Assembly (NCBI GenBank): GCA_900546285.1
Contig: URCJ01000007.1
Location: 1 to 50,932 of the forward strand
DNA length: 50,932 nt
Direction of reading: 5' to 3'
Source: an uncultured Solobacterium sp.
GTDB taxonomy: Bacteria; Bacillota_I; Bacilli_A; Erysipelotrichales; Erysipelotrichaceae
The position numbers and the translations under genes are program-made. The notes below the pieces were generated by a model that saw only the letters and a program-made list of their open reading frames with translations, did no database searches and was not told the origin of the DNA. Shown one piece after another: positions 35,363 through 43,575 of this stretch; within the stretch, counting starts at the first letter, position 1; each line of letters opens with the position of its first letter.

Positions 35363-36511
35363 TTAAGCATTAATAACTTTTAAGTATATTGCTTCTAAAT
35401 CTTCTTTAGTACAAGTTTTAAGTGTGTTAGCAGGAGAACCTGAATCAATGGCGTCTTTAGCCATCTTAGGAATGTTGTTGATGAAATCTTCTTTATTAAC
35501 GCCAAATTCTTGTAGGGTGCTTACTTTACAAATAGAAACCAGATTATTGATAGCTTCTAGCATCTTTTCAGCTGCCACTTTGTCATCGTCATCTTGTAGG
35601 GCAACTCCTGTTTCCTTAGCTAAGTCACCAAATTCTTTATAAGCACCATCTAGGGCGAATGAGAAGCATTCTTTGATTAACATCGCATTGCTTAGACCAT
35701 GAGGAACATGGTATAGGGCACCAATTGGACGAGACATACCATGGATGATGGTAACTGATGCGTTGTTGAAGGCAATACCTGCTTCAAGTGCTGCAAGTGA
35801 CATTTCTTCACGTGCTTTGATATCACTACCATTTTCATAACATACAGGTAAGTATTTTAGAATTCTTTTTACTGCAGATACAGAAAATGATTTTGAAAGA
35901 GCCTGTGCTTTTCTAGATGTATATGATTCAACCGCATGACATAAAGCATCTAGACCTGTTGCGGCTGTAACACTTTTTGGAGCACTTAAAGTGAATTGAG
36001 GATCAATAATAGCAAGTGATGGGATTAATACCTTACCACTTAGTAACATCTTAATATTTTCTTTGGTGTTGTTGATGATTGTGAATTGAGTAGCTTCAGA
36101 ACCAGTTCCAGCAGTTGTTGGAATAGCTACTAGTGTTGGTGTTTCATCTGTAATTGCGACACCCATATATTCATCAATATCCTTGTTTCCAGCCACCATA
36201 GTGCCGATAGCTTTCATGGTATCGATAGGAGAACCGCCACCAATGGCAATCATGAAATCACAATTGGCTTCATTATATTTGCTTACACCCTCTCTTACCA
36301 TGATATCAGTTGGTTCACCAGTAATGCCATCAAATACTTCATGTTCAACATTTTGTTTATCTAAAGCAGCTTCAACCTTAGCAACATTGCCAAGTTTTAC
36401 CATCATAGGGTCAGTAACGATTAGTGCTTTTTTGCCTAATTTTAAATCAGCACTTTCTAGTGCATTCTCGCCACTAATAATATGTTTTGGTACATAAAAA
36501 TCTCTTGCCAT
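35363..36511 (-). CDS. Iron-containing alcohol dehydrogenase, linked to iolC
   Basis: 382 residues of the Fe-ADH family (group III). The NAD(P) motif IGGGSPIDTMKA lies near 93, PTTAGTGSEAT near 136, and the metal-binding Asp/His set in GLDALCHAVESY, IIHGMSRPIGALYHVPHG. It reduces an aldehyde or oxidises a primary alcohol. It follows iolC in the same direction by about 10 bases, so it is cotranscribed. If iolC leads to malonic semialdehyde, this enzyme could reduce it to 3-hydroxypropionate; that substrate is inference. Confidence 0.9.
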   Translation of the reverse strand: MARDFYVPKHIISGENALESADLKLGKKALIVTDPMMVKLGNVAKVEAALDKQNVEHEVFDGITGEPTDIMVREGVSKYNEANCDFMIAIGGGSPIDTMKAIGTMVAGNKDIDEYMGVAITDETPTLVAIPTTAGTGSEATQFTIINNTKENIKMLLSGKVLIPSLAIIDPQFTLSAPKSVTAATGLDALCHAVESYTSRKAQALSKSFSVSAVKRILKYLPVCYENGSDIKAREEMSLAALEAGIAFNNASVTIIHGMSRPIGALYHVPHGLSNAMLIKECFSFALDGAYKEFGDLAKETGVALQDDDDKVAAEKMLEAINNLVSICKVSTLQEFGVNKEDFINNIPKMAKDAIDSGSPANTLKTCTKEDLEAIYLKVINA

Positions 36512-36520
36512 AATAATCTC

Positions 36521-37543
36521 CTAGATTCTAGCGATCATTTCGCCATATTCTTCTTTTGTTTGTTTAATAAATTCTTTAACTTCTTCAGTTGTTGGTAAGT
36601 CATCTGAGCAGTTATTACTTCTAACCATCATGCTTGCTTCAGCACTACCAAATTCAAGGCATTCTAACATTGGCCATTCATTATAAATTCCATATAAGAA
36701 GCCAGAGGCATATCCATCGCCACCGCCAAAGCCTTTTCTTGATTTAACAGGGAATGGTTTAATTGAATAGCTTTCACCATTATTTAAGTAAGCTGTTGAA
36801 CCTTGCATACCATGTTTAATTACGACAACCTTGGCATTTTGTCCTTGCCAGTAAGCTGCTGATTGTTTATCGTCCATGCCTTCTTTAATTAATTTTTCAG
36901 TTAGATCGAATTCTTCACGTGAACCCATGATGATGTCTGCTTCCTTGGCTACCATTGAATAGTAGATAGAAATTTCATCAAAGTTCTTCCAGTTATATGC
37001 TCTATAGTCAATGTCAAAGATAATAGGTGTATTTACTTTTTTAGCTAACATCATAGCCTTTAGGACTGCTTCTCTACTTGGGCTTTCTGCTAGAGCGGTA
37101 CCTGAGATTAATAAGGCTTTACCACTCTTGATATAGTCTTCATCAATATTATCAACACTCAATTGTAAATCGGCAATCTTATTACGGTACATTAGGATAT
37201 TACTTTCTTTGCTAGATAGCATTTCGGTGAATGTTAAACCAAGCTTTTCACCATTAGTACATCTTGTAACATGACTTGTATCGATACCGTGTTCATTAAA
37301 ATAATCAGTTACGAAATCACCAAATTGGTCATCAGATACTTTGGCAATAAAACCGGCCTTTAAACCATGTTTAGTAATACCACAGGCAATATTGGCTGGT
37401 GAGCCTCCAACATATTTTTCAAAATAGTGTACATTTTTTAATGGCTTAAAATCTTCAGTAACTGCAGGATTGAAGTCAATTGCGATGCGACCCATAAGGA
37501 TTAAATCAAGGGGTCTTTTCTGGTCAAAATCTAAATATTTCAT
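36521..37543 (-). CDS. iolC: 5-dehydro-2-deoxygluconokinase-like PfkB sugar kinase
   Basis: 340 residues from the ATG at 37543, which has AAGGAGA 7 bases upstream. IolC traits: LDLILMGRIAIDFNP at the start, FEKYVGGSPANIACGITKHGL, FDIDYRAYNW and the catalytic GGGDGYASGFLYG. IolC phosphorylates 5-dehydro-2-deoxygluconate in inositol catabolism before cleavage by an IolJ aldolase. An iolB homologue and a class II aldolase lie 9-12 kb away on the same island. Divergent from a DeoR-type regulator. Other deoxy-sugar-acid substrates are possible. Confidence 0.8.
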   Translation of the reverse strand: MKYLDFDQKRPLDLILMGRIAIDFNPAVTEDFKPLKNVHYFEKYVGGSPANIACGITKHGLKAGFIAKVSDDQFGDFVTDYFNEHGIDTSHVTRCTNGEKLGLTFTEMLSSKESNILMYRNKIADLQLSVDNIDEDYIKSGKALLISGTALAESPSREAVLKAMMLAKKVNTPIIFDIDYRAYNWKNFDEISIYYSMVAKEADIIMGSREEFDLTEKLIKEGMDDKQSAAYWQGQNAKVVVIKHGMQGSTAYLNNGESYSIKPFPVKSRKGFGGGDGYASGFLYGIYNEWPMLECLEFGSAEASMMVRSNNCSDDLPTTEEVKEFIKQTKEEYGEMIARI

Positions 37544-37578
37544 CTTTTGTCTCCTTAAATCATTTATATGATAACGCA

Positions 37579-37601
37579 AATTGATAATATTATTAACAAT
37601 T
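37579..37601. promoter_or_regulatory. 23-bp palindromic operator between iolC and the DeoR-type gene
   Basis: AATTG-A-TAATATTATT-A-ACAATT-type sequence (37579-37601) is symmetric over 23 bases except for one base pair and the centre. It lies 36 bases before iolC and 29 bases before the regulator gene, in position to control both. Assignment to the DeoR-type regulator is inferred. Confidence 0.6.
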
Positions 37602-37614
37602 TTTGAGTAAATTT

Positions 37615-37623
37615 TGATAAAAT
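37615..37623 (+). promoter_or_regulatory. Extended -10 of the DeoR-type regulator gene
   Basis: TGATAAAAT (TGnTAAAAT) ends exactly 6 bases before the ATG at 37630 and there is no Shine-Dalgarno sequence, so transcription should start at or next to the start codon. Confidence 0.55.
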
Positions 37624-37629
37624 TTAAAT

Positions 37630-38376
37630 ATGAAGTACGATCGCTTATTAGAAATTGAGAATTTTATTAAAGAAAAAAAGTCGCTTACGATAGAAGAACT
37701 ATTAGAGACTTTTGACATTTCTATCCAAACTTTAAGAAGGGATTTGAAAGAATTGGAAGATAAGGGTAGTGTCAAAAAGGTCTATGGTGGTGTTATCTAT
37801 AACGATGAAAATGGAGTTATTGATATTGCCTATCGTGAAGTTAATTTATTACAGGCAAAAAAAGAAGTTGGTGAATTGGCCTCTAGTTTAATTAATGATA
37901 ATGATGTTATTTTTATTGATTCGGGAACAACCGCATGTCAAATTATTCCTTATATCAAAGATAAAAAGAATCTTACTATTATTACCCATTCCCTATTAGC
38001 TTTAAAAGAATTGGAAAATAGAAATGATATTAAAGTTATTTTGATGGGTGGTGAATATCGTAATGATATAAAAAGTTTTGTCTTTGATGTCTCAAAATTA
38101 AATTATAATTTTAATATTTCTTTTATTTCGACTGTTGGTTTTGATGATAAAGCTGGTCTTACAAATAACGATTACTATGAAGGGCAAGTAAAAAGTGAAA
38201 TCATTAAGCACAGTAAAAAAATATGCGTAGTATTAGATCATACAAAGTTCGATAAGATTATGTTTAATAGTTTTGCTTCATTAAGTGACGTAGACATTGT
38301 AGTAAGTGATGAAAAGGTTTCAAAAAAATACGAAGATTTATTTAGAGAATATAAAATTTTGTATATTTGTGATTAA
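37630..38376 (+). CDS. DeoR-family transcriptional regulator (IolR-like position)
   Basis: 248 residues: an N-terminal HTH (MKYDRLLEIENFIKEKKSL..., helix-turn-helix at about 18-50 with SIQTLRRDLKELE) and a DeoR sensor domain with IFIDSGTTACQIIPYI, THSLLALKEL and VLDHTKFDK. DeoR proteins repress sugar operons and respond to phosphorylated intermediates. It is divergent from iolC across a palindrome; Bacillus IolR is also a DeoR protein. Possible leaderless mRNA. Confidence 0.88.
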   Translation: MKYDRLLEIENFIKEKKSLTIEELLETFDISIQTLRRDLKELEDKGSVKKVYGGVIYNDENGVIDIAYREVNLLQAKKEVGELASSLINDNDVIFIDSGTTACQIIPYIKDKKNLTIITHSLLALKELENRNDIKVILMGGEYRNDIKSFVFDVSKLNYNFNISFISTVGFDDKAGLTNNDYYEGQVKSEIIKHSKKICVVLDHTKFDKIMFNSFASLSDVDIVVSDEKVSKKYEDLFREYKILYICD

Positions 38377-38397
38377 ATAATATAGTGAGGATTTTAT

Positions 38398-39027
38398 ATG
38401 GAAACAATTATTTATGGATTATGCGCAGCCGTTGTCTTAATGTGGCTTGCCAATGCGATAAGGTTTTATCAAAATCAGTATAAACATAAGTTTTATAAGC
38501 ATATTTATTCTAATTTTTTTGAGTACTATTATAAGTTCTCGGTAAAACACGATGCATCTGTTAGTTCTTATATTAAAAATAGAATCGGTGCTAATCGTAT
38601 TGTTTTTAATTCTTATTTAAATGAAAAGTATGTGCCTGTTCATGAACTGGTAACTATTATTACAACTAAGGGCGTGCTTGTATGTTACATTATTAACTCA
38701 ATTGGGGAAGTGTCTGGTAAAGATAGTGATAAACATTTGATTGTTAAGCATGATAACAAACGTTTTAAAATCAAAGGTCCTAAGGAAGCAGTTGATAAAC
38801 ATATTAGGGCCATTACTGATAAATGTGGTGAATTGCCTTTTGAAGTGTGTTATTTCTTTAAGAAGGGCGTTGATTTTAGTGGTTTTAAGACTGATGCTAA
38901 AAGAGCCTACTATCAAGATGCGATTAAGGTGTTAGAGGAAATGGATAATCATTTAAGTGATGAACAAGTAGAAATTTATTATAAGAATTTAACAAGTCAT
39001 TTGGTTAAGGAGGAAAAGAATGCTTAG
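38398..39027 (+). CDS. Membrane-anchored protein of unknown function
   Basis: 209 residues: one N-terminal membrane segment (about 2-20), then a basic, soluble domain with a strand pattern TTKGVLVCYIINSIGEVSG near 84-102, which faintly recalls NERD domains (G-hydrophobic-x-E-K...G-x-I-x-G) but lacks their conserved Lys. GTGAGG lies 9 bases before the ATG. It overlaps the next small membrane gene by 8 bases. No family is assigned. Confidence 0.65.
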   Translation: METIIYGLCAAVVLMWLANAIRFYQNQYKHKFYKHIYSNFFEYYYKFSVKHDASVSSYIKNRIGANRIVFNSYLNEKYVPVHELVTIITTKGVLVCYIINSIGEVSGKDSDKHLIVKHDNKRFKIKGPKEAVDKHIRAITDKCGELPFEVCYFFKKGVDFSGFKTDAKRAYYQDAIKVLEEMDNHLSDEQVEIYYKNLTSHLVKEEKNA

Positions 39028-39214
39028 AAATTTAAAATATATTGCGCTAGTTATTGGTTTTGCGCTAATTTTAGCTACTAAATTAAAATATCAAAAGAGG
39101 ATTGCGAATAATCCTGATAAGTCTACGCCCTACAACAAAGAAGAAAAGACGATGTTGTATGCAGGCTATGGTTTTTGTGCATTAGCTATTCTATTTGTAA
39201 TACTTTGGAATTAG
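39020..39214 (+). CDS. Small two-span membrane protein of unknown function
   Basis: 64 residues with hydrophobic segments at about 6-22 and 46-62 around a charged loop. AAGGAGG lies 8 bases before the ATG inside the preceding gene, so the two are translated together. No family recognised. A terminator follows. Confidence 0.65.
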   Translation: MLRNLKYIALVIGFALILATKLKYQKRIANNPDKSTPYNKEEKTMLYAGYGFCALAILFVILWN

Positions 39215-39215
39215 A

Positions 39216-39242
39216 AAAGGACTCGTTTAGTTAGAGTCCTTT
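39216..39242. terminator. Terminator between convergent genes
   Basis: AAAGGACTC (39216-39224) and GAGTCCTTT (39234-39242) form a 9-bp stem; the loop contains the stop codon of the minus-strand gene. T-runs are short on both strands. Confidence 0.7.
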
Positions 39243-39890
39243 AACTTTTTCAATAGCTTTCTTAACACCAAGTTCTGGGCTTGTTAATACTGGAACCTTA
39301 CAGTCTTTTAAGTAAGGAAGTAGGGTAGTCATAGAACCTTGTGCTAAACAAATTACATCATGGTCTTCGCTTGCTTTGTTGATAGCGTCAATAATAAGTT
39401 TATTGTGCTTTTCAACATTCTTTTCTTTCATTAGAATATCTAGTGCTCCATCTACCAAGATATCATCAACAACACAATCCTTATTAGCTTCTAAAGCTTT
39501 TCTTTTAACAAGTCTTGTGCTTGGACCAACTGTAGAGGCAACGGTTGCGATAACCGCGATTTTTTTACCTATGCTTACAGCTTTTTCAGCCATAGCTTCA
39601 TCAACCTTGACAACAGGGACATCGACACATCTTGCGGCAATATCAGCTGCTTCTCCAACTGATGAACATTGGTTGAAAATAAGGTCGGCACCTAAATCTT
39701 GAGCAATCTTGAAATAGGTGCACATTCTTGAAATGATAGCTGGAGTAATATGGCCGTTAGCTTTCACTTCATCTAACAAAGAATCGTCAACGATGTTATG
39801 GTACTCAATGTCGTTTCCATATTTGCTGAATAATTCTTTTAGATCATAGTATGAAACATTAGACGTATGTATCGCAAAAATTTTTTTCAT
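39231..39890 (-). CDS. Aspartate/glutamate-racemase-family protein lacking the second catalytic Cys
   Basis: 219 residues with the two-domain racemase pattern. The first catalytic Cys is present (Cys75 in FNQCSSVGEAAD). At the second site the sequence is CLAQGSM, with Gln184 where a Cys-containing motif is expected. A Cys at 181 is offset by three. A 1,1-proton-transfer racemase with two Cys is therefore unlikely; the fold is also used by isomerases and decarboxylases. It ends the YhfZ-DhuI-like operon. Substrate unknown. Confidence 0.75.
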   Translation of the reverse strand: MKKIFAIHTSNVSYYDLKELFSKYGNDIEYHNIVDDSLLDEVKANGHITPAIISRMCTYFKIAQDLGADLIFNQCSSVGEAADIAARCVDVPVVKVDEAMAEKAVSIGKKIAVIATVASTVGPSTRLVKRKALEANKDCVVDDILVDGALDILMKEKNVEKHNKLIIDAINKASEDHDVICLAQGSMTTLLPYLKDCKVPVLTSPELGVKKAIEKVKGL

Positions 39891-39891
39891 G

Positions 39892-40551
39892 TTATTTAAC
39901 TAAAGAATCAACATATGCCTTGATTTCTTCGTCTTGGCAACCTGCATAGAAGCATTCTAGGAAACGTGGAGTTAAAGCATTTTTTACTAAGTCTTGGTCA
40001 ATTGACTTTAAAGCTTCAATTAGTGGCTTAGCAACTAGTTTCTTAGTTTCGAATAATTTAGCAGCATTACGATTTTGACTCTCTTTTCTGCCTGGTTCAT
40101 TTGGATAGCCCATACCAGCAGGAGATGAGAATGCAGTTTCAAATGTAATTTTTAAGTTTACATCAGCTCCCCAACCAAAGCCCTTAGCGAATGGGAATGA
40201 TAAACAGTTACCGTTGTTGATTTGTAAGTATAGGAAGGCATCGCTTGGATCAATGCAGTATCCACATACTACACCTGGCATCATGTTACATGCCATTAGA
40301 GCACCTTGTCCTGTGCCACAACCTGTTACTACAAAGTCAACAGCCTTTGAGTTTAATAATAATGCGGCTTGAACACCAATGTTTAAGTAAGTTAAATAGC
40401 CTGGTTGGCCAACTGTTAAACTAGCATCTTCGCTAGACATACCAGTGTTGAATACTGTGTGTCCCATTGGTTCTACAACTTCTTTTAGTACGTCTAGTAC
40501 TTGTTGATTCTTATTTGATTGTGAGAATTCGTTAATTAAAGCAATTTTCAT
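39892..40551 (-). CDS. RpiB/LacAB-family isomerase, DhuI-like
   Basis: 219 residues from the ATG at 40551, which has AAGAAGG 9 bases upstream (the ATG at 40560 overlaps it). The RpiB core is present with catalytic Cys78 in AVDFVVTGCGTGQGA, but the protein is longer than RpiB (150) and carries SFPFAKGFGWGADVNLK and NRNAAKLFETK in a C-terminal extension. This layout, and MKIALINEFSQ at the start, match streptococcal DhuI as I remember it, which isomerises 4-deoxy-5-ketouronate to DK-I. An SDR of the DhuD type lies 4 kb away. EryI-like tetrose-phosphate isomerase is an alternative. Confidence 0.8.
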   Translation of the reverse strand: MKIALINEFSQSNKNQQVLDVLKEVVEPMGHTVFNTGMSSEDASLTVGQPGYLTYLNIGVQAALLLNSKAVDFVVTGCGTGQGALMACNMMPGVVCGYCIDPSDAFLYLQINNGNCLSFPFAKGFGWGADVNLKITFETAFSSPAGMGYPNEPGRKESQNRNAAKLFETKKLVAKPLIEALKSIDQDLVKNALTPRFLECFYAGCQDEEIKAYVDSLVK

Positions 40552-40610
40552 TTTGTTCATCCTTCTTTCTAATTCAATAATACATTATTTTGTACAAGAT
40601 TACTAAAAAA

Positions 40611-41531
40611 TTAAAGAAGTCTTAATTTTTTCTCCAAAACTAACTTTTGAGTTTCCAAAACAACTTCTTTATCAATCAACGCACTTAAGTAGCTATCTGG
40701 AATTAAAGAATCCTTTAGGGTAACAAGAACTGCCTCGTTGTCATAACCCTCACATAAGTCATCTATATCAACATAACAGGCTGGCATACCCTTATCCTTG
40801 ATTTCATCAACATTTGTCACCACAGCATCCAATTCACCCTTGATTACTTTTTCAACTGATTGGTAATATTCCATTGGGACAAAAGTAACTTTTTTACCAT
40901 CACATAGCCTTACGGTAATATCGTAAGTATCGGCAGATACTTCGTCTAGTCCTACTCGCATTCCATCTTCAATTTGAGTAGCTTTTTCATCACTGAAACA
41001 AATAACGTGTTTAGACAGGTATGAATATTCTCCAAAATTATATAGGATTTGTAGGTCATCATGGTCTTTCAGGTAACGATCAGCTGATAGTTTAGATACA
41101 ATCGCAAAATCGTAACGTCCCTGTTCGACCATTCTCATTCTTTTTACAGCACCTCGCATGTAGGCGATATAAACTGGAATTTCACTATTTTCTAAAGTCT
41201 TAGTTAATCCGCTTGCCAACCCCTCATGTCTTTTTGAATAAGGGAAGGGCATGATACCCGCTAAATCAGTAACGCCAATAATCTCTAGAAGTATCCTGGT
41301 GTTTTTTTCAGTTAATGTTGTACCCTTATATCCTTTCGCTTGTAACTTGATAGCACCTAGGTCTGTAAGATTTTTAATTGCGTTTTGGACAGTGCCCCTA
41401 GGCAAAGAAAAATTTTTAGAAATTTCTGTTACTGTAGGAATACGTGATCCAACTTCCAATTCCAAAAACATCTTGGAAATCTCAATGGAAGCTAGTCCAC
41501 ACTTGTTCATTAAAGAATTAATTACTTGCAT
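40611..41531 (-). CDS. YhfZ-like GntR-type regulator
   Basis: 306 residues from the ATG at 41531. The first 85 residues are a winged helix (RIPTVTEISKNFSLPRGTVQ near 30-49), the rest a periplasmic-binding-protein-like sensor with GLASGLTKTLE, YDFAIVSKLSADRYL and VIKGELDAVVTNVDE, as in YhfZ_C proteins. The effector is probably a sugar acid or small carboxylate. TATAAT (41543-41538 on the minus strand) lies exactly 6 bases before the ATG and there is no Shine-Dalgarno sequence, so the mRNA is probably leaderless; the longer frame from 41558 would start upstream of the -10. It is autoregulated if it binds the adjacent repeat. Confidence 0.8.
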   Translation of the reverse strand: MQVINSLMNKCGLASIEISKMFLELEVGSRIPTVTEISKNFSLPRGTVQNAIKNLTDLGAIKLQAKGYKGTTLTEKNTRILLEIIGVTDLAGIMPFPYSKRHEGLASGLTKTLENSEIPVYIAYMRGAVKRMRMVEQGRYDFAIVSKLSADRYLKDHDDLQILYNFGEYSYLSKHVICFSDEKATQIEDGMRVGLDEVSADTYDITVRLCDGKKVTFVPMEYYQSVEKVIKGELDAVVTNVDEIKDKGMPACYVDIDDLCEGYDNEAVLVTLKDSLIPDSYLSALIDKEVVLETQKLVLEKKLRLL

Positions 41532-41567
41532 AGAATAATTATAACGAGGAAAGTTCAAAAAAGAAAC

Positions 41568-41611
41568 ATCATAATTGTCGACAATCTATTTACATTGTCG
41601 ACAATTATGAT
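41568..41611. promoter_or_regulatory. 18-bp perfect inverted repeat, probable YhfZ-type operator
   Basis: ATCATAATTGTCGACAAT (41568-41585) and its exact reverse complement (41594-41611) are separated by 8 bases. Each arm contains the palindrome ATTGTCGACAAT; the two palindrome centres are 20 bases apart, two helical turns. It lies between the divergent YhfZ-like gene and the Fe-ADH operon. TTTACA (41589-41594) and TATCCT (41613-41618) may form the plus-strand promoter, which the repeat covers. Confidence 0.75.
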
Positions 41612-41635
41612 ATCCTAGAAGCAGGAGGATACATC

Positions 41636-42742
41636 ATGAAAGATATGTTTGTATTAAAAAGTGAAATCTGTTTGTTCGATAATGTGGAGGATTTTCTAAG
41701 GAAAGAGAATGTTTGCGAAGATGACTTAATCATTACTAATCGTTTTATCTTTGATGGCAAATATAAAACTAGTGCTCATCTTATTTTCCAAGAAGAATAT
41801 GGAAAGGGAGAGCCTACTGATGTTATGGTTGAATCTATTAGGAATGATATTCCTTCAAGTATTAAAAGAATCATTGCGATTGGCGGCGGTACCGTAATTG
41901 ATATTTCTAAGTTTTTGATTCTTGATTATGATGGAAAGATTGATCAAGTAATCAATAGAGAAATACCTTTTACTAAAGTAAGAAGTCTATATGTTTTGCC
42001 CACTACTGTAGGTACGGGAAGTGAAGTGACTAATGTTGCGATTTGTGAAATGATTGAAAGAAAGACTAAGAAGGGTTTGGCTGATGATTTGATTTATCCT
42101 GATAAGGCGGTATTAATACCAGAACTTGTTAAGACACTTCCTTATAAGTTTTTTGCGACAAGTTCCATTGATGCCCTTATTCATTCAATTGAATCATTCG
42201 TTTCACCTAATGCAACTTATTATTCTAGAATCTTTTCTAAAGAGGCAATGTCTATTATTCTAGGATGTTATAAAAAAGTAGTAAGTGGTGAAAACTGGAA
42301 TATATATGCTAAGGACTTCTTATATGCATCAGATTTAGCAGGTATTGCGTTTAATAATGCAGGATGTGGAGCTGTCCATGCCCTAAGTTATCCACTAGGT
42401 GGTACATATCATATTCCTCATGGCGAGGCTAACATGTTGATGTTTGAGGCGGTATTTAAGAAATATCGTGAAAAAGATCCAAGTGGAAAAATTAATGATT
42501 TATATTTCGTCTTGTCTAATGTACTTTGTTGTGACAAAGAAGATGCTCTTGATGAAATGTTTAAATTATTAGACTTAATCTTAAAAAGAAATCCTTTGAA
42601 TACTTATGGTGTTAAGAAAGAAGAATTAGCAGTATTTGCTAAGAGTGTAATCCAAAATCAAGGAAGATTGTTGGCAAACAATTATACTTCGTTAAGTGAA
42701 GATGAAATGTTAGAAATCTTTGAAAGTGTGTTTGATAAATAA
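41636..42742 (+). CDS. Iron-containing alcohol dehydrogenase (4-hydroxybutyrate-dehydrogenase-like)
   Basis: 368 residues. IAIGGGTVIDISKFL (nucleotide site), LPTTVGTGSEVTNVA, and the metal residues in SSIDALIHSIESF and AVHALSYPLGGTYHIPHGE. The order and spacing are nearest to 4-hydroxybutyrate dehydrogenases, which reduce succinic semialdehyde; a different semialdehyde or hydroxyaldehyde is equally possible. AGGAGG lies 8 bases before the ATG. It is first in the operon controlled by the inverted repeat and is only distantly like the Fe-ADH at 35.4 kb. Confidence 0.9.
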   Translation: MKDMFVLKSEICLFDNVEDFLRKENVCEDDLIITNRFIFDGKYKTSAHLIFQEEYGKGEPTDVMVESIRNDIPSSIKRIIAIGGGTVIDISKFLILDYDGKIDQVINREIPFTKVRSLYVLPTTVGTGSEVTNVAICEMIERKTKKGLADDLIYPDKAVLIPELVKTLPYKFFATSSIDALIHSIESFVSPNATYYSRIFSKEAMSIILGCYKKVVSGENWNIYAKDFLYASDLAGIAFNNAGCGAVHALSYPLGGTYHIPHGEANMLMFEAVFKKYREKDPSGKINDLYFVLSNVLCCDKEDALDEMFKLLDLILKRNPLNTYGVKKEELAVFAKSVIQNQGRLLANNYTSLSEDEMLEIFESVFDK

Positions 42743-42744
42743 TT

Positions 42745-43575
42745 ATGGAAAATTATAAGAAATTAGCAGCAGAAATAAGAAAGACAATTTTATTAGGTAT
42801 GTCTTATGCTCATGCAGGACATGTTGGTGGTTCAATGTCAATGGCTGACTTGTTGGCGGTACTATATGGTGGTGTGATGCATATCGATCCTAAAAATCCT
42901 AAGATGGAAGATCGTGATCGTTTAGTTGTTTCTAAGGGGCACTGTGGTTATGGTGTTTATGGCGCCTTAGCCTTAAAGGGTTATTTCCCTTATGAATGGT
43001 TGAAGACGATTAATAAGGCAGGAACAAAGCTTCCAAGTCATTGTGATATGAATAAGGTTCCTGGTATTGATATGACTACTGGTTCTCTAGGTCAGGGCAT
43101 GTCAACTGGTTTGGGCATTGCCTGGGGTCTTAGATATTTAAATAGTCCAGCCTATACTTATATCATTTTGGGTGATGGTGAATGTCAAGAGGGACAAGTG
43201 TGGGAAGGTGCCTTGTTTGCAGGGACAAGAAAATTGAACAATGTGATTGCTTTTGTGGATGTAAATAAGAAACAACTTGATGGCTATACTAAGGATATTT
43301 GCGATGTTGGTGATTTAAGACAAAAATTTGAAGATTTTGGTTGGTATGCCCAAGAAGTAGATGGCCATAATCACAAAGAAATAATCGATGCTATTAATAA
43401 TGCCAAGGATCAAAAAGATAAGCCTTCGATGATTGTGCTTAATACTATCAAGGGTAAGGATTGTAGCTTTGCTGAAGATGTTTTCTATAATCACCATATG
43501 ACATTTACGGATGAACAATACAAAGAGGCAATAGCTAAATTAGATTTAATCATTAAGGAGTCTGAAAATGTATAA
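42745..43575 (+). CDS. Transketolase, N-terminal (ThDP-binding) subunit
   Basis: 276 residues, the N-terminal half of a split transketolase. SYAHAGHVGGSMSMADLLAVLY (about 19-40) and DRLVVSKGHCGYGVY bind ThDP phosphates, with the ThDP/Mg motif GDGECQEGQVWEGA and DVNKKQLDG. It forms the active site with the next gene product and transfers two-carbon ketol units between sugar phosphates. It starts 2 bases after the Fe-ADH gene and overlaps the next by 8 bases. Confidence 0.93.
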   Translation: MENYKKLAAEIRKTILLGMSYAHAGHVGGSMSMADLLAVLYGGVMHIDPKNPKMEDRDRLVVSKGHCGYGVYGALALKGYFPYEWLKTINKAGTKLPSHCDMNKVPGIDMTTGSLGQGMSTGLGIAWGLRYLNSPAYTYIILGDGECQEGQVWEGALFAGTRKLNNVIAFVDVNKKQLDGYTKDICDVGDLRQKFEDFGWYAQEVDGHNHKEIIDAINNAKDQKDKPSMIVLNTIKGKDCSFAEDVFYNHHMTFTDEQYKEAIAKLDLIIKESENV

